A stretch of 64,000 nucleotides of DNA from Lachnospiraceae bacterium (GTDB taxonomy: Bacteria > Bacillota > Clostridia > Lachnospirales > Lachnospiraceae), in contig JAJQDE010000061.1 in assembly GCA_021202335.1 (NCBI GenBank), positions 1 through 64,000 on the forward strand, given 5' to 3'. Below are positions 23,707 to 33,554 of this stretch, in pieces. A program made the position numbers and the translations under genes. Below the pieces are notes generated by a model. That model did not search any database. It saw only the letters and a list, made by a program, of their open reading frames with translations, and had not been told where the DNA came from. Positions within the stretch are counted from its first letter, which is position 1, and the number at the start of each line of letters is the position of its first letter.

Positions 23707-25019
23707 GCTTATTTGAGGACATTGTAAACGGAAAAGAGAAGCTTTCGCTTGTGGGGCTTGGCTATGTGGGGATGCCGATTGCCGTGGCATTTGCAAGGAA
23801 AATCAAGGTAGTGGGCTTTGATCTCAACGCGGCAAAGATTGAGCTTTACAAATCGGGAGTGGATCCGACAAACGAGGTGGGCGACGAGGTGATTAAAAAC
23901 ACGGCGGTGGAGTTTACTGCGGACGCGTCAAAGCTAAAGGAGGCAAAGTTCCATATCGTGGCTGTACCGACGCCGGTAAACGACGACCACACGCCCGACC
24001 TTACGCCTGTTGAGGGAGCAAGCCGCATTTTGGGGCAGAACCTTACAAAAGGCTCAATCGTGGTGTTTGAGTCGACGGTATATCCGGGTGTTACGGAGGA
24101 TATCTGCGTGCCGATTTTGGAGAAGGAATCCGGCTTAAAGTGCGGTGTTGATTTTAAAATCGGTTATTCGCCGGAGCGCATCAACCCGGGCGATAAGGTT
24201 CACCGCCTCGAAACCATTACAAAGATTGTGTCGGGCATGGACGCCGATACACTGGATGAGATTGCGCACATATATGAGCTTGTGGTGGAGGCGGGCGTGT
24301 ACCGTGCGGAGTCGATTAAGGTAGCCGAGGCGGCAAAGGTAATCGAGAACAGCCAAAGGGATATCAATATCGCGTTTATGAACGAGCTTTCCATTATTTT
24401 CAATAAAATGGGAATTGACACAAAATCCGTGCTTGAGGCGGCGGGAACAAAGTGGAATTTCCTGAAATTTCAGCCCGGGCTTGTCGGAGGGCACTGCATA
24501 GGCGTAGATCCCTATTATCTTACCTACAAGGCTGAGGAGCTTGGATATCACTCGCAGATAATCCTTGCGGGCAGGCGCATAAACGACGATATGGGAAAAT
24601 ATGTCGCTGAAAATCTGGTGAAAAATCTGATAAAAGCCGATATTCCCGTAAAACGCGCGCGCGTGGCAATCCTTGGCTTTACCTTTAAGGAGAACTGCCC
24701 CGACACGAGAAACACTAAGGTGATTGATATTTACAAGGAGCTTCAGGAATACGGCATTACCGCAAGGGTTACGGACGACAACGCCGACGCGGCTGAGGCA
24801 AAGAGCCTTTACGGCATTAGCTTTACGCCGATGAAGGATATTAAGGACTGTGACGCCGTGATTTTAGCGGTAGCTCATGAGGCTTACAAAAAGCTTTCGA
24901 TGGCGGATTTGGACGCGCTCTATGCGGATAACGGCAGACACAAGGTGCTCACGGACTTAAAGGGTATTTTGGATAAAAAAGCGTATTTGGATGCGGGCTA
25001 CATCTACTGGCGCTTATAG
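23703..25019 (+). CDS. UDP-N-acetylhexosamine 6-dehydrogenase, TviB/WbpA-like
   Basis: 438 aa, UDP-glucose/UDP-GlcNAc dehydrogenase family. It begins with an NAD site (LVGLGYVGMPIAVAF) and has PTPVNDDHTPDL, ESTVYPGVTED, SPERINPGD and the catalytic cysteine in GGHCIGVDPYYL (C265). The sequence style matches TviB/WbpA, which oxidise UDP-GlcNAc or UDP-GalNAc to the uronic acid, rather than UDP-glucose dehydrogenase. The following epimerase gene strengthens this. Start ATG 23703 overlaps the previous stop. Confidence 0.88.
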   Translation: MSLFEDIVNGKEKLSLVGLGYVGMPIAVAFARKIKVVGFDLNAAKIELYKSGVDPTNEVGDEVIKNTAVEFTADASKLKEAKFHIVAVPTPVNDDHTPDLTPVEGASRILGQNLTKGSIVVFESTVYPGVTEDICVPILEKESGLKCGVDFKIGYSPERINPGDKVHRLETITKIVSGMDADTLDEIAHIYELVVEAGVYRAESIKVAEAAKVIENSQRDINIAFMNELSIIFNKMGIDTKSVLEAAGTKWNFLKFQPGLVGGHCIGVDPYYLTYKAEELGYHSQIILAGRRINDDMGKYVAENLVKNLIKADIPVKRARVAILGFTFKENCPDTRNTKVIDIYKELQEYGITARVTDDNADAAEAKSLYGISFTPMKDIKDCDAVILAVAHEAYKKLSMADLDALYADNGRHKVLTDLKGILDKKAYLDAGYIYWRL

Positions 25020-25053
25020 GCTTGAAAATCCATATAATGAAAGGAAGAAGGAC

Positions 25054-26028
25054 ATGGGCTATAAGGATTTAAAATTTGACGAGGGCAGCGTCTTTTTGGT
25101 AACGGGCGGGGCGGGCTTTATAGGCTCGAACCTCTGCGAGGCGATTGCGGATATGGGATATCAGGTCAGATGTCTTGACGATTTATCCACGGGTAAAGAG
25201 GAGAACGTCAGGATGTTTACGGACAGACCAAACTATACCTTCATAAAGGGCGATATCAAGGATTTGGACACCTGCATGAAGGCGTGCGAGGGCGTGGATT
25301 ATGTGCTGAACCAGGCGGCGTGGGGCTCGGTGCCCAGAAGCATCGAGATGCCGCTGTTTTATGAGCGCAACAACATAATGGGAACGCTGAACATGATGGA
25401 GGCTGCAAGGCAAAACGGCGTGAAGAAGTTTGTCTATGCCTCAAGCTCATCTGTTTACGGCGACCATCCCGTGCTTCCCAAAAAGGAAGGGCAGGAGGGC
25501 AATCTGCTGTCCCCATACGCGCTCACAAAGCGCGCCGACGAGGAGTACGGAAAGCTCTATAAAAGGCTTTACGGGCTTGACACCTATGGGATGCGCTACT
25601 TTAACGTGTTCGGGCGCAGACAGGACCCTGACGGCGCATACGCGGCGGTCATTCCGAAGTTCATCAGGCAGCTTCTTAACGATGAGGCGCCGACGATAAA
25701 CGGTGACGGAAAGCAGTCAAGGGACTTTACCTATATTGACAATGTGATCGAGGCGAATTTAAAGGCGTGCCTTGCCTCAAGCGACACGGCGGGAGAGGCG
25801 TTCAACATTGCCTACGGCGGCAGGGAATACCTGATTGACATTTATTACGGGCTTTGCAATGCGCTCGGAAAGAATATAGAGCCGCATTTCGGACCTGACC
25901 GCGCGGGGGATATAAAACATTCCAACGCTGACATTTCCAAGGCGAGGGAGCTTTTGGGCTACGACCCCGAGTTTGACTTTGAGAAGGGTATCGCGCTTGC
26001 CATCGACTGGTACAGGGATAATCTGTGA
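25054..26028 (+). CDS. UDP-N-acetylglucosaminuronic acid / UDP-GlcNAc C4-epimerase, TviC/WbpP-like
   Basis: 324-aa extended short-chain dehydrogenase: NAD motif TGGAGFIGSNLCEAI, LDDLSTGKEENV, QAAWGSVPRSIE, catalytic Ser/Tyr/Lys in YASSSSVYGD and SPYALTKRADE, and GDGKQSRDFTYIDNV. These match the WbpP/TviC group acting on N-acetylated UDP-hexoses or their uronic acids. With the upstream dehydrogenase it gives UDP-GalNAcA. ATG 25054 follows AAGGAAGAAGG; the open frame reaches back to 24991 inside the dehydrogenase gene without support. Confidence 0.88.
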   Translation: MGYKDLKFDEGSVFLVTGGAGFIGSNLCEAIADMGYQVRCLDDLSTGKEENVRMFTDRPNYTFIKGDIKDLDTCMKACEGVDYVLNQAAWGSVPRSIEMPLFYERNNIMGTLNMMEAARQNGVKKFVYASSSSVYGDHPVLPKKEGQEGNLLSPYALTKRADEEYGKLYKRLYGLDTYGMRYFNVFGRRQDPDGAYAAVIPKFIRQLLNDEAPTINGDGKQSRDFTYIDNVIEANLKACLASSDTAGEAFNIAYGGREYLIDIYYGLCNALGKNIEPHFGPDRAGDIKHSNADISKARELLGYDPEFDFEKGIALAIDWYRDNL

Positions 26029-26822
26029 TGGTGGCGGCTATGAGAGATACCGGAATGAAAATCTGCATAAGAATGGACGATATTACACCTGATATGGATT
26101 GGGCGAAGTTCCTGCGCTTTAAGGAGCTTTGCAATCTGTATCAGGTTAAGCCGCTTATAGGGGTAGTGCCGAAAAATGAAGATAAAAGCCTTAAGCGCGA
26201 TAAGCCGCGCGGGGATTTTTGGGAATATATAAGGCAGCTTCAGGCGGAGGGCTGGCAGGTGGCGCAGCACGGCTATACCCATGTTTATGCGACCGACGAG
26301 CCGGGGCTTTTTCCGATCAACAGGTTCTCGGAATTTGCAGGCGTGGAGTACAGCGAGCAGTACGAGGCAGTCAGGCTGGGACAGGAAATTTTGAGGGAGC
26401 ACGGAATAGAAACCGATATTTTCATGGCGCCCGGGCACTCCTACGATAAGCATACCTTCAAGGCGCTTGAGAATTTAGGCTATTGGCGCATTACGGACGG
26501 CTTTGGGAAAAGGCCTTACGCAAGGTATGGCATGGTATTTTACCCGATTGCGTTCAGGCAGGAAAGCGCGCTGAAGGCAAAAAGAGGCTATACGACGCTT
26601 GTGGTGCATACCAATACTTTGGAGGAGGAGGATTTTGCGCGCTATGAGCGGATTTTCCGGGAGTGCCGGGGCAGGCTTATTTCATATACGGAGCTTTTGG
26701 GAGTCGAGCCGGTATACCGCGGCTGTATAGGAGCGGCGGCGGAATATCTGATGGCGCTTGCAAAGCAAAGGTTGGTCGCGCTTGCGGCAGCATTTAAGCG
26801 CTGCCGGCGAAAAAAAGGGTGA
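26028..26822 (+). CDS. DUF2334-type polysaccharide deacetylase-like protein
   Basis: 264 aa. MDDITPDMDW near the N-terminus supplies the paired Asp, QHGYTHVY the metal-binding His residues, and APGHSYD a further conserved segment, fitting the DUF2334 branch of the NodB-like fold. No signal peptide or helix precedes the domain, so it probably acts in the cytoplasm on a lipid- or nucleotide-linked sugar. Start overlaps the epimerase stop (TGATG). A second ATG at 26040 is possible. The basic C-terminus (KRCRRKKG) might associate with membrane. Substrate unknown. Confidence 0.75.
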   Translation: MVAAMRDTGMKICIRMDDITPDMDWAKFLRFKELCNLYQVKPLIGVVPKNEDKSLKRDKPRGDFWEYIRQLQAEGWQVAQHGYTHVYATDEPGLFPINRFSEFAGVEYSEQYEAVRLGQEILREHGIETDIFMAPGHSYDKHTFKALENLGYWRITDGFGKRPYARYGMVFYPIAFRQESALKAKRGYTTLVVHTNTLEEEDFARYERIFRECRGRLISYTELLGVEPVYRGCIGAAAEYLMALAKQRLVALAAAFKRCRRKKG

Positions 26823-26825
26823 AGC

Positions 26826-28160
26826 ATGGGAATTGTGAGCATTTTATTTTACCTGATATGGTATTTTCATGACGGTGTGATAATCACGCCGGATTCGGAA
26901 TCGTATATCGCGATGCAGTCGGACAGGGAGCCGGGGTACTGCCTGTACCTGTGGCTTATGCGCTCAATTTTCGGGAATGACCTTTATCTTGACGCGGCGG
27001 CAGTGCTCCAATGCGTGATAGCGGGAATTTCTACGGCGGTCTTTGTGCTGTCGCTGAAGAAGCGATTTAGGCTGAACAGACAGGTAAGCTTTGGAATATG
27101 GGCAATCCAATGCGGCCTTACGCTTTTAAACCGTTTCGTGGCGGCAAGAGGGTACAGCTATTTTAACAGCATAAGGACGGAGGCGCTTGCCTATTCCTTC
27201 TGGCTTTTCCTGATGCTTGGGCTTATAGGGATTTTGTATGACAGAAATAAGAAAAGCGTCGCCGTAAGCCTTATATGGGCAATCGTGCTGACAAGCATAC
27301 GAAAGCAGATGCTTATAGCGTTCGTGCTGATTTTTGTCTGCTGCATTTATGCGTGGCGGCGGGAAAAGGGCTGGAAGAGGGCGGTATCGTATGCGATTAT
27401 TATTGCCGCCTTCGGCTTTTTGGCGGCAAGGCTGACTGACTGCGCGTATAATTATGCGTTCTGGAGTGAGTTTACGGCGCATACGGGGGATTCGAGCTTT
27501 ATCCTCGGAAATGAGATTTATGCCGCAAATGCGGGTATGGCGGAGAGCATTTCCTCCGAAACCGACAGGGAGATATTTTTGGAAATCCTTTCGCGCTGCG
27601 ACCTTGAGGAATACAATATCAGATATGCGGGCAGCGGCTGGTACGGGCTGCAGGATCATTACAGCAATTCCTATGACAGGATAAAGTTTGACATTGTTAT
27701 GCCGGTCATCCGCGAGTATCAGGACAGCATCGGCATGCCTGAGGCGCTGCGGGACGCCGGCTACAATGAGATAGCGGGAACCATCATGCGGGAGATACTG
27801 CTCCCATGTGTCCCGAATCTGCTGAAAATTTTTGCGGTGAATGTGATCAGCGGTTTTATCACCACGATATTAAAGGTGCATCCGGTTTTGAATGTGGCGG
27901 CGGTTTTCCTGTATCTGGCATACATTGCGCTTTTTGCGCGGCTTGCCGCGAAGGGCTCTTACAGAGGGGCATGCAGCGCCCTGCAGTTTGCGGCGCTTGT
28001 GCTTGTGTCGCTTGTGACGACGATTGTGTTTACCTCAGCTACGATTTACTGTCAGATGCGCTACATGCTCTACAATACCGGACTGTTTTATCAGGCGGGG
28101 CTTATTATGCTGTATGAGCTGCTAAGAAAAAAACGGGAGGATTCTGATGGCGGAGAATAA
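26826..28160 (+). CDS. Polytopic GT-C-like membrane protein
   Basis: 444 aa. A first helix is followed by an acidic loop (VIITPDSESYIAM) and REPGYCLYLWLMRSIFG, then about ten hydrophobic segments. The acidic residues after helix one are where GT-C enzymes place catalytic or metal-binding residues. It lacks the large C-terminal soluble domain of the other GT-C-like proteins here. No named family recognised. It overlaps the next glycosyltransferase gene by 14 bp. Confidence 0.65.
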   Translation: MGIVSILFYLIWYFHDGVIITPDSESYIAMQSDREPGYCLYLWLMRSIFGNDLYLDAAAVLQCVIAGISTAVFVLSLKKRFRLNRQVSFGIWAIQCGLTLLNRFVAARGYSYFNSIRTEALAYSFWLFLMLGLIGILYDRNKKSVAVSLIWAIVLTSIRKQMLIAFVLIFVCCIYAWRREKGWKRAVSYAIIIAAFGFLAARLTDCAYNYAFWSEFTAHTGDSSFILGNEIYAANAGMAESISSETDREIFLEILSRCDLEEYNIRYAGSGWYGLQDHYSNSYDRIKFDIVMPVIREYQDSIGMPEALRDAGYNEIAGTIMREILLPCVPNLLKIFAVNVISGFITTILKVHPVLNVAAVFLYLAYIALFARLAAKGSYRGACSALQFAALVLVSLVTTIVFTSATIYCQMRYMLYNTGLFYQAGLIMLYELLRKKREDSDGGE

Positions 28161-29310
28161 GCAGATACGTGTGCTTCATGTGCTGGGCACGACAAACCTC
28201 GGCGGTGCGGAAAGCAGGGTTATGGAGCTGTACCGGAGCATGGACAGGGAGCGCGTGCAGTTTGACTTTTTAATCCACACCGACCGCAAGGGGGATTACA
28301 GCGATGAAATATTAAAGCTGGGCGGAAGCATATACAGTGTTCCGCGCTTTACCGGGAAAAACTATCGCGCGTACAAAAATGCGCTTTCGGAGTTTTTCGG
28401 GAAGCATAACGGCTATGCCGCGGTACACGGGCATATGACGAGCACTGCGTCCATCTATCTGCCCATTGCCAAAAGGGCGGGAATCCCTCTGACAATCGCA
28501 CACGCAAGGAGCGCGGGCGTTGACAGGGGAATAAGAGGCGCCGCGACAAAAATCCTAAGGCTGCCATTGAAGAACCGCGCCGATGTTCTGTTTACCTGCT
28601 CCGCAGAGGCGGGAAAGGCAGTTTACGGGAAGAAAGCCGTAAGGCAGGGAAAGGTATGGACCGTCCCGAACGCCATTGACGCGGAGCGCTTCAAATTCAA
28701 CGGCAGTGTCAGGGATAAGGTGCGAGAGGAGCTGGGGCTTACTGACAAATTTGTGATAGGGCATGTGGGACGCTTTGGCTTTATGAAAAATCACGAATAT
28801 CTGCTCGACGTCTTTGGAGAGCTGTGCAGGCTGCGCGATGATGCCGCGCTGGCACTCATAGGAAGAGGGGAGCTGGAAAACAAAATAAGGCAAAAGGCTA
28901 AAGACCTCGGATTGGAGCAAAAGGTATATTTTTTAGGAGTGCGCCCTAATGTGGAGGAATATTATCAGGCGTTTGATTATTTTGTGTTCCCATCAACCTT
29001 TGAGGGACTTCCGGGGAGCGCCGCGGAGGCACAGGCGGCAGGGCTTCACTGCCTGATTTCCGACAGGGTGACAAGGGAGGCGGCGCTTACGGATTTGGCA
29101 GTTTATAAAAGCATAGATGTGCCTGCCGCGGAATGGGCCGGGGAAATACAAAGAAACGCGCACGCTGCCCTGACGCGAAGAGATACGCACCGGGAGATTA
29201 TTGCCGGGGGATTTGACGTTAAAATGCAGGCAGAGCAAATGGAGGCATTTTACCGCACGGGGAAAAATCCGCCGGGGCATCAGACTTATAGTGAACGACA
29301 AAATATTTGA
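28147..29310 (+). CDS. GT4 glycosyltransferase
   Basis: 387-aa GT-B enzyme. LHVLGTTNLGGAESRVMEL is the acceptor-side Gly-rich loop, HGHMTSTASIYLPIAKRAG follows, and IGHVGRFGFMKNHEYLLDVF plus FPSTFEGLPGSAAEAQAAG form the donor side with the E-x7-E motif. Resembles EpsF-type transferases of exopolysaccharide loci. GGGAGG lies 6 bases before ATG 28147. First of three consecutive GT4 genes; donor and linkage unknown. Confidence 0.87.
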   Translation: MAENKQIRVLHVLGTTNLGGAESRVMELYRSMDRERVQFDFLIHTDRKGDYSDEILKLGGSIYSVPRFTGKNYRAYKNALSEFFGKHNGYAAVHGHMTSTASIYLPIAKRAGIPLTIAHARSAGVDRGIRGAATKILRLPLKNRADVLFTCSAEAGKAVYGKKAVRQGKVWTVPNAIDAERFKFNGSVRDKVREELGLTDKFVIGHVGRFGFMKNHEYLLDVFGELCRLRDDAALALIGRGELENKIRQKAKDLGLEQKVYFLGVRPNVEEYYQAFDYFVFPSTFEGLPGSAAEAQAAGLHCLISDRVTREAALTDLAVYKSIDVPAAEWAGEIQRNAHAALTRRDTHREIIAGGFDVKMQAEQMEAFYRTGKNPPGHQTYSERQNI

Positions 29311-29326
29311 ATAAATTGGGGGAAAT

Positions 29327-30511
29327 ATGCAACGCAAGAAAATCCTGCTGATTACGCCAATGCTTCATCAGGGAGGCTTTGAGCGGATATGCGCCATGAC
29401 GGCAAGGCTGCTTTCGGACATATATGAGGTTCACATTGCGGTGTTTACCAAAAAAGACATGTTCTATGATGTGACGGGCATAGACCTGATTGACTTAAAG
29501 CTCCCCGCAAAAAACGGGAGGCTCGGCAAAATCGGCAATATCATAAAAAGGACAGCCCGTCTTAGGGCGCTCAAAAAAAGCCTGGGGATTGACATAAGCT
29601 ACAGCTTCGGCACCACTGCAAACATCGCAAACGTTCTATCAAAGACTAAGGACAGGACGTGGGCGGGAATAAGGGGCTACGGCGCACTGACGGACAGCGG
29701 CATAGGGCTTATATGCAGACGGGCGGATATGGTGATAAGCTGCACAAAAGCCATGGAGGCTGACATCATACAAAGGTTTGCGCCAAAGGCATGCGCGACT
29801 CTGTACAATCCCTGCGATACGGCGGAAATAGAGAGGCTTTCGTGCGATGAAAGCGCCATTGCTCCGGAGGACGCCGCGTTTATCGCAGGGCATGGAGCCG
29901 TAATCGCTTCGATGGGAAGGGAGGACGACCTTAAGGGCTTTTGGCATCTGATTAAGAGCTTTTCGCTTGTCAGGGAAGCGCTGCCCGATGCCGGGCTTAT
30001 GATTATAGGCGACGGTGAGTACAGGGAATACCGGGAGCTTGCAAAAGCCCTGCGGATAGAGGACGCGGTGCTCTTTACGGGAGTGCGCGCAAATCCGTTT
30101 GCGCTGCTAAAGCGTGCCGATTTGTATGCTTTGACCTCGGAAACAGAGGGCTTTCCCAACGCCCTGATTGAGGCGATGGCGTGCAGGGTACCCTGCGTGA
30201 GCGTCAACTGCATGACGGGGCCCGGCGAAATCCTCTCGGACGATTACACGAAATATACGGACAGGCATCAGGTATACGAGGCGGAATATGGAGTTTTGAC
30301 AGGCATATTTACGGGAGAAAAAAATCTTGACGCGGCTGTGATCACGGACGAGGAAAAGACCTTTGCGGATACAGTGGTACGGCTTTTGACCGACAGCGGC
30401 AGGAAAAACGCTTATAAGGAAAGGGCATACAAAAGAGCCGGAGCTTTTGGCATGGAAGCGTATGTGGAAAAAATAACTAAGCTTGCGGATGCTGCGGGAG
30501 GTGGCGTGTGA
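29327..30511 (+). CDS. GT4 glycosyltransferase
   Basis: 394 aa. ITPMLHQGGFERICAMTARLL at the N-terminus and ALTSETEGFPNALIEAMACRVP in the donor domain (E-x7-E) define a family 4 enzyme. CVSVNCMTGPGEILSDD resembles the nucleotide-sugar loop of this subgroup. GGGGGAA precedes ATG 29327. The end overlaps the following gene by GTGA. Substrate not deducible. Confidence 0.86.
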   Translation: MQRKKILLITPMLHQGGFERICAMTARLLSDIYEVHIAVFTKKDMFYDVTGIDLIDLKLPAKNGRLGKIGNIIKRTARLRALKKSLGIDISYSFGTTANIANVLSKTKDRTWAGIRGYGALTDSGIGLICRRADMVISCTKAMEADIIQRFAPKACATLYNPCDTAEIERLSCDESAIAPEDAAFIAGHGAVIASMGREDDLKGFWHLIKSFSLVREALPDAGLMIIGDGEYREYRELAKALRIEDAVLFTGVRANPFALLKRADLYALTSETEGFPNALIEAMACRVPCVSVNCMTGPGEILSDDYTKYTDRHQVYEAEYGVLTGIFTGEKNLDAAVITDEEKTFADTVVRLLTDSGRKNAYKERAYKRAGAFGMEAYVEKITKLADAAGGGV

Positions 30512-31617
30512 AAAAAATAGTTTTTCATTTAAACTGCCTTGAGCGGGGCGGGGCGGAGCGTGTCGTCGCAAACCTTTCGGGACAGTTTGCCCAAAACGGC
30601 TATGAGGTGTATATCGCGACCCAGTGGCAGGGGGCGGACGAGTATGAGATTGACCCGCGCGTTACGCGCGTGCATGTGGGCTTGAGCGAAAAACAGGAAA
30701 AGCATGGCAGAATCCTGAAATATGCCGACAGGATTGTCAATCTGCGCAAATTTTTAAAAAAGACAAAGCCTGATATCGTAATCGCCTTTGCAAGGCTGGC
30801 AAACTATCGCGCGCTTGCGGCGACAATCGGCACGAACATTCCCGTGCTGATATCGGTGCGCATCAATCCTGTCGGCTTTTATGATTTTCTCCCGGATAAA
30901 ATACAGATACCCTTGCTGTTTCGGCGCGCGGCGGGCTGCGTGTTCCAAACTCCCGAACAGAGGGACTTTTTTCCGCGGTTTATACGGAAGAAATCAAGGA
31001 TTATCCTAAACCCGATAGGCAGTCAGTTTATCGGGAATCCTATTCCTGCCGATAAGGACCGCGAAAAGGCAGTGGTTCATTCGGGCAGGCTGGTGGATTT
31101 TAAAAATCAGCTTCTGTTGATACGGGCATTTGTGCGGGTGCACGAAAAGCATCCGGACTATGTGCTTAAAATTTACGGACCCGATTCCTTTGACGGGACA
31201 AGAGAAAAGCTTGAGGCGCTGATTGATGAGAAAAACGCGCGGGATTATGTGCTGCTTATGGGCGGCAGCTCAAGCCTTGAGAAGGATATGATATGCGGAG
31301 CCGTGGCGGCGTTTTCCTCCGACTACGAGGGAATGCCCAACGCTCTGCTTGAGGCTATGGCGTTAGGGCTTCCCGTGGTGGCGACGGACTGTCCGCCCGG
31401 AGGCCCGCGCATGGTGATAGAGCACGAAAAAAACGGGCTTTTGGTGCCCGTAAATGACGAGGAGGCGCTCGCCGGGGCGATCAACAGGCTGATAGAGGAC
31501 AGGGCGCTTGCGGCGCGGCTTGGCGCGGAGGCGGCAAAAATCTCAAAGAGAGCGGGCGCAGACCGCATTTTTGAGGAATGGAAGGATTATATTGAAGATA
31601 TATTGAAAAAAGCTTAA
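30508..31617 (+). CDS. GT4 glycosyltransferase
   Basis: 369 aa. HLNCLERGGAERVVANLSGQF and FSSDYEGMPNALLEAMALGLP, followed by TDCPPGGPRMVIEHEKNGLLVP, place it in the GT4 subgroup with the CPPGGP loop often seen in capsule clusters. A GTG start (30508) overlaps the previous stop and GGAGG lies just upstream. It is related in architecture to the transferase at 33555, which has the same ERGGAERV/KGGSERV opening and CP-GGP loop, suggesting duplication. Confidence 0.88.
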   Translation: MKKIVFHLNCLERGGAERVVANLSGQFAQNGYEVYIATQWQGADEYEIDPRVTRVHVGLSEKQEKHGRILKYADRIVNLRKFLKKTKPDIVIAFARLANYRALAATIGTNIPVLISVRINPVGFYDFLPDKIQIPLLFRRAAGCVFQTPEQRDFFPRFIRKKSRIILNPIGSQFIGNPIPADKDREKAVVHSGRLVDFKNQLLLIRAFVRVHEKHPDYVLKIYGPDSFDGTREKLEALIDEKNARDYVLLMGGSSSLEKDMICGAVAAFSSDYEGMPNALLEAMALGLPVVATDCPPGGPRMVIEHEKNGLLVPVNDEEALAGAINRLIEDRALAARLGAEAAKISKRAGADRIFEEWKDYIEDILKKA

Positions 31618-31641
31618 AGGGCAGAAGGAGGCGCAGGAGCA

Positions 31642-33525
31642 ATGTGCGGAATATGTGGCTTTATATCTGAAAAATGTATCACGAAGGAGCAGCTTAAGGG
31701 CATGAATGATACGATGCTTCACAGAGGTCCGAACGACAGCGGTGAGGAGATATTTGACGCGGCAGGAGGCTTTTATGTGGGGATGGCGCACAGACGCCTT
31801 TCCATACTCGACCTTTCCATGCTGGGGCATCAGCCGATGCACTCCTGCGACGACAGGCTTGTGATTGCCTTCAACGGCGAAATTTACAATTTTTTGGAGC
31901 TGCGCCGTGAGCTTAAGGGATATCCGTTTAAGTCAAGCTGTGACACGGAGGTCATTCTTGCGGCATATTTAAAGTGGGGTATCTCATGCATAGAGCGTTT
32001 CGAGGGAATGTTTGCCATCTCACTTTACGACAAAAAAACTGATGAGCTTTATCTTGTCCGCGACAGAATAGGAAAGAAGCCGCTGTACTATTGGCTTGAC
32101 GGGGATAACCTTGTTTACGCCTCAGAGCTTAAGCCCATCATGGCTTATCCGGGCTTTCCCAAAAGCATCAACAGGTCAGTCATCAAGAGATACATCTACC
32201 AGCAGTGCGTGAACGAGCCGTACTCCATCTTTGAGAATGTATATAAGGTAGAGCCGGGGCAGATTGTCCGTTACAGTCAGGGCAGGCTTGATAAATGGAA
32301 GTATTGGGACATTGCGGAGGTTTATGCCCGGAAAAAGCAGGAGGGCGCAGGCTCCTATGAGGAGGCAAAGCAGGAGCTTAAGGCAATTCTTCGGGACTGC
32401 GTGAAAAAGAGAATGACAGCGGATGTGCCCGTGGGGGCGTTTTTGAGCGGCGGCTACGACTCCTCGCTTGTGACGGCGCTTGCGCAGGACGTAAGCGGCA
32501 GCAAGCCCGTAAGGACATATTCCATCGGCTTTAACGAGGAGCGCTACAATGAGGCGAAGTATGCGAAGGCGGTGGCGGAGCATTTGGGAACCGAGCACAC
32601 GGAGCTTTATATAGACGAGAGCGCCATGTTTGACATGGTGGACAGCATACCGAGGTACTATGACGAGCCGTTTGCGGACAGCTCCCAGATTCCCTCCATG
32701 CTGGTGGCGGGGCTTGCGTCTAAGGACGTTACGGTGGTTCTGTCAGGGGACGGCGGCGACGAGTTTTTCTGCGGCTATAATATCTACGACAATGTGGCTC
32801 AGGCGCAGAAGCTTGACCCGCTCGGCAGGCTGACCTATGGCGTATGCATGGCGCCGCCCGCAAAAAGGCTCGGACTGTTTGACAGGCTGCCCTTCCGCGT
32901 GCGCGTGGTGGCGGCAAACTGCGACAGCGAAACGAAAACCCAGCTTGGCGGACAGGGCTATATCAGGGTAATCGATAAAATGCTCGAGGAGGGAGATGTG
33001 CCGTTTAAGTTCCCGATTGAGTCGAAATATAATGAGCGCAACTGGCAGGAGCGCAGAATGCTTCTCGATGAGGAAACCTATCTGCCGGGGGATATTCTTT
33101 GCAAGGTGGACAGGGCGTCCATGAAGTATTCAATCGAGGCGCGGTGCCCGATTTTGGATGTGAGGGTCATGGAATACTCTTACAGGCTTCCGCACGGATA
33201 CAAGTATGCAAACGGCGTAAAGAAGCGCATTTTAAAGGATATCGCATACGATTATATTCCCAAGGGGCTTTTGGACCGGCCGAAGGTGGGCTTCGGGGTG
33301 CCGCTTGACAAATGGCTTCGGGGGCCTTTAAGAGAGCGGCTTGAGGCAATGTGCAGTACGGACTGTCTGAAAAGGCAGGGGATATTTGATGCGGAGTATG
33401 TAAACGGCTTTATCAATGAGTACCTGAAAACGGGCGATAAGGGACCAGCCTCGGGGGCAAATTACTCAAAGGTGGCGTGGTCGTTTTTTGCCTTTCAGCA
33501 GTGGTATGAGGAGTACATGGCGTAA
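31642..33525 (+). CDS. Asparagine synthase-like glutamine amidotransferase (AsnB type)
   Basis: 627 aa. The mature N-terminal Cys of MCGICGF defines the class II glutaminase domain (about 1-210), with RGPNDSG and FNGEIYN. The synthetase domain has the PP-loop LSGGYDSS near 275, and SGDGGDEFFCGY. In polysaccharide clusters AsnB homologues such as WbpS amidate uronic acids; a UDP-uronic acid pathway lies eight kb upstream, so this is the favoured role here. True asparagine synthesis cannot be excluded. GAAGGAGG precedes ATG 31642. Confidence 0.85.
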   Translation: MCGICGFISEKCITKEQLKGMNDTMLHRGPNDSGEEIFDAAGGFYVGMAHRRLSILDLSMLGHQPMHSCDDRLVIAFNGEIYNFLELRRELKGYPFKSSCDTEVILAAYLKWGISCIERFEGMFAISLYDKKTDELYLVRDRIGKKPLYYWLDGDNLVYASELKPIMAYPGFPKSINRSVIKRYIYQQCVNEPYSIFENVYKVEPGQIVRYSQGRLDKWKYWDIAEVYARKKQEGAGSYEEAKQELKAILRDCVKKRMTADVPVGAFLSGGYDSSLVTALAQDVSGSKPVRTYSIGFNEERYNEAKYAKAVAEHLGTEHTELYIDESAMFDMVDSIPRYYDEPFADSSQIPSMLVAGLASKDVTVVLSGDGGDEFFCGYNIYDNVAQAQKLDPLGRLTYGVCMAPPAKRLGLFDRLPFRVRVVAANCDSETKTQLGGQGYIRVIDKMLEEGDVPFKFPIESKYNERNWQERRMLLDEETYLPGDILCKVDRASMKYSIEARCPILDVRVMEYSYRLPHGYKYANGVKKRILKDIAYDYIPKGLLDRPKVGFGVPLDKWLRGPLRERLEAMCSTDCLKRQGIFDAEYVNGFINEYLKTGDKGPASGANYSKVAWSFFAFQQWYEEYMA

Positions 33526-33554
33526 AGTCATAACGCTCTGGAATGGAGATTAGG

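Noticed and set aside
31642..33525. Calling either AsnB-like gene asnB outright
   Set aside because: Both have complete domains, but the locus favours sugar amidation and sequence alone cannot decide, so no symbol is given.
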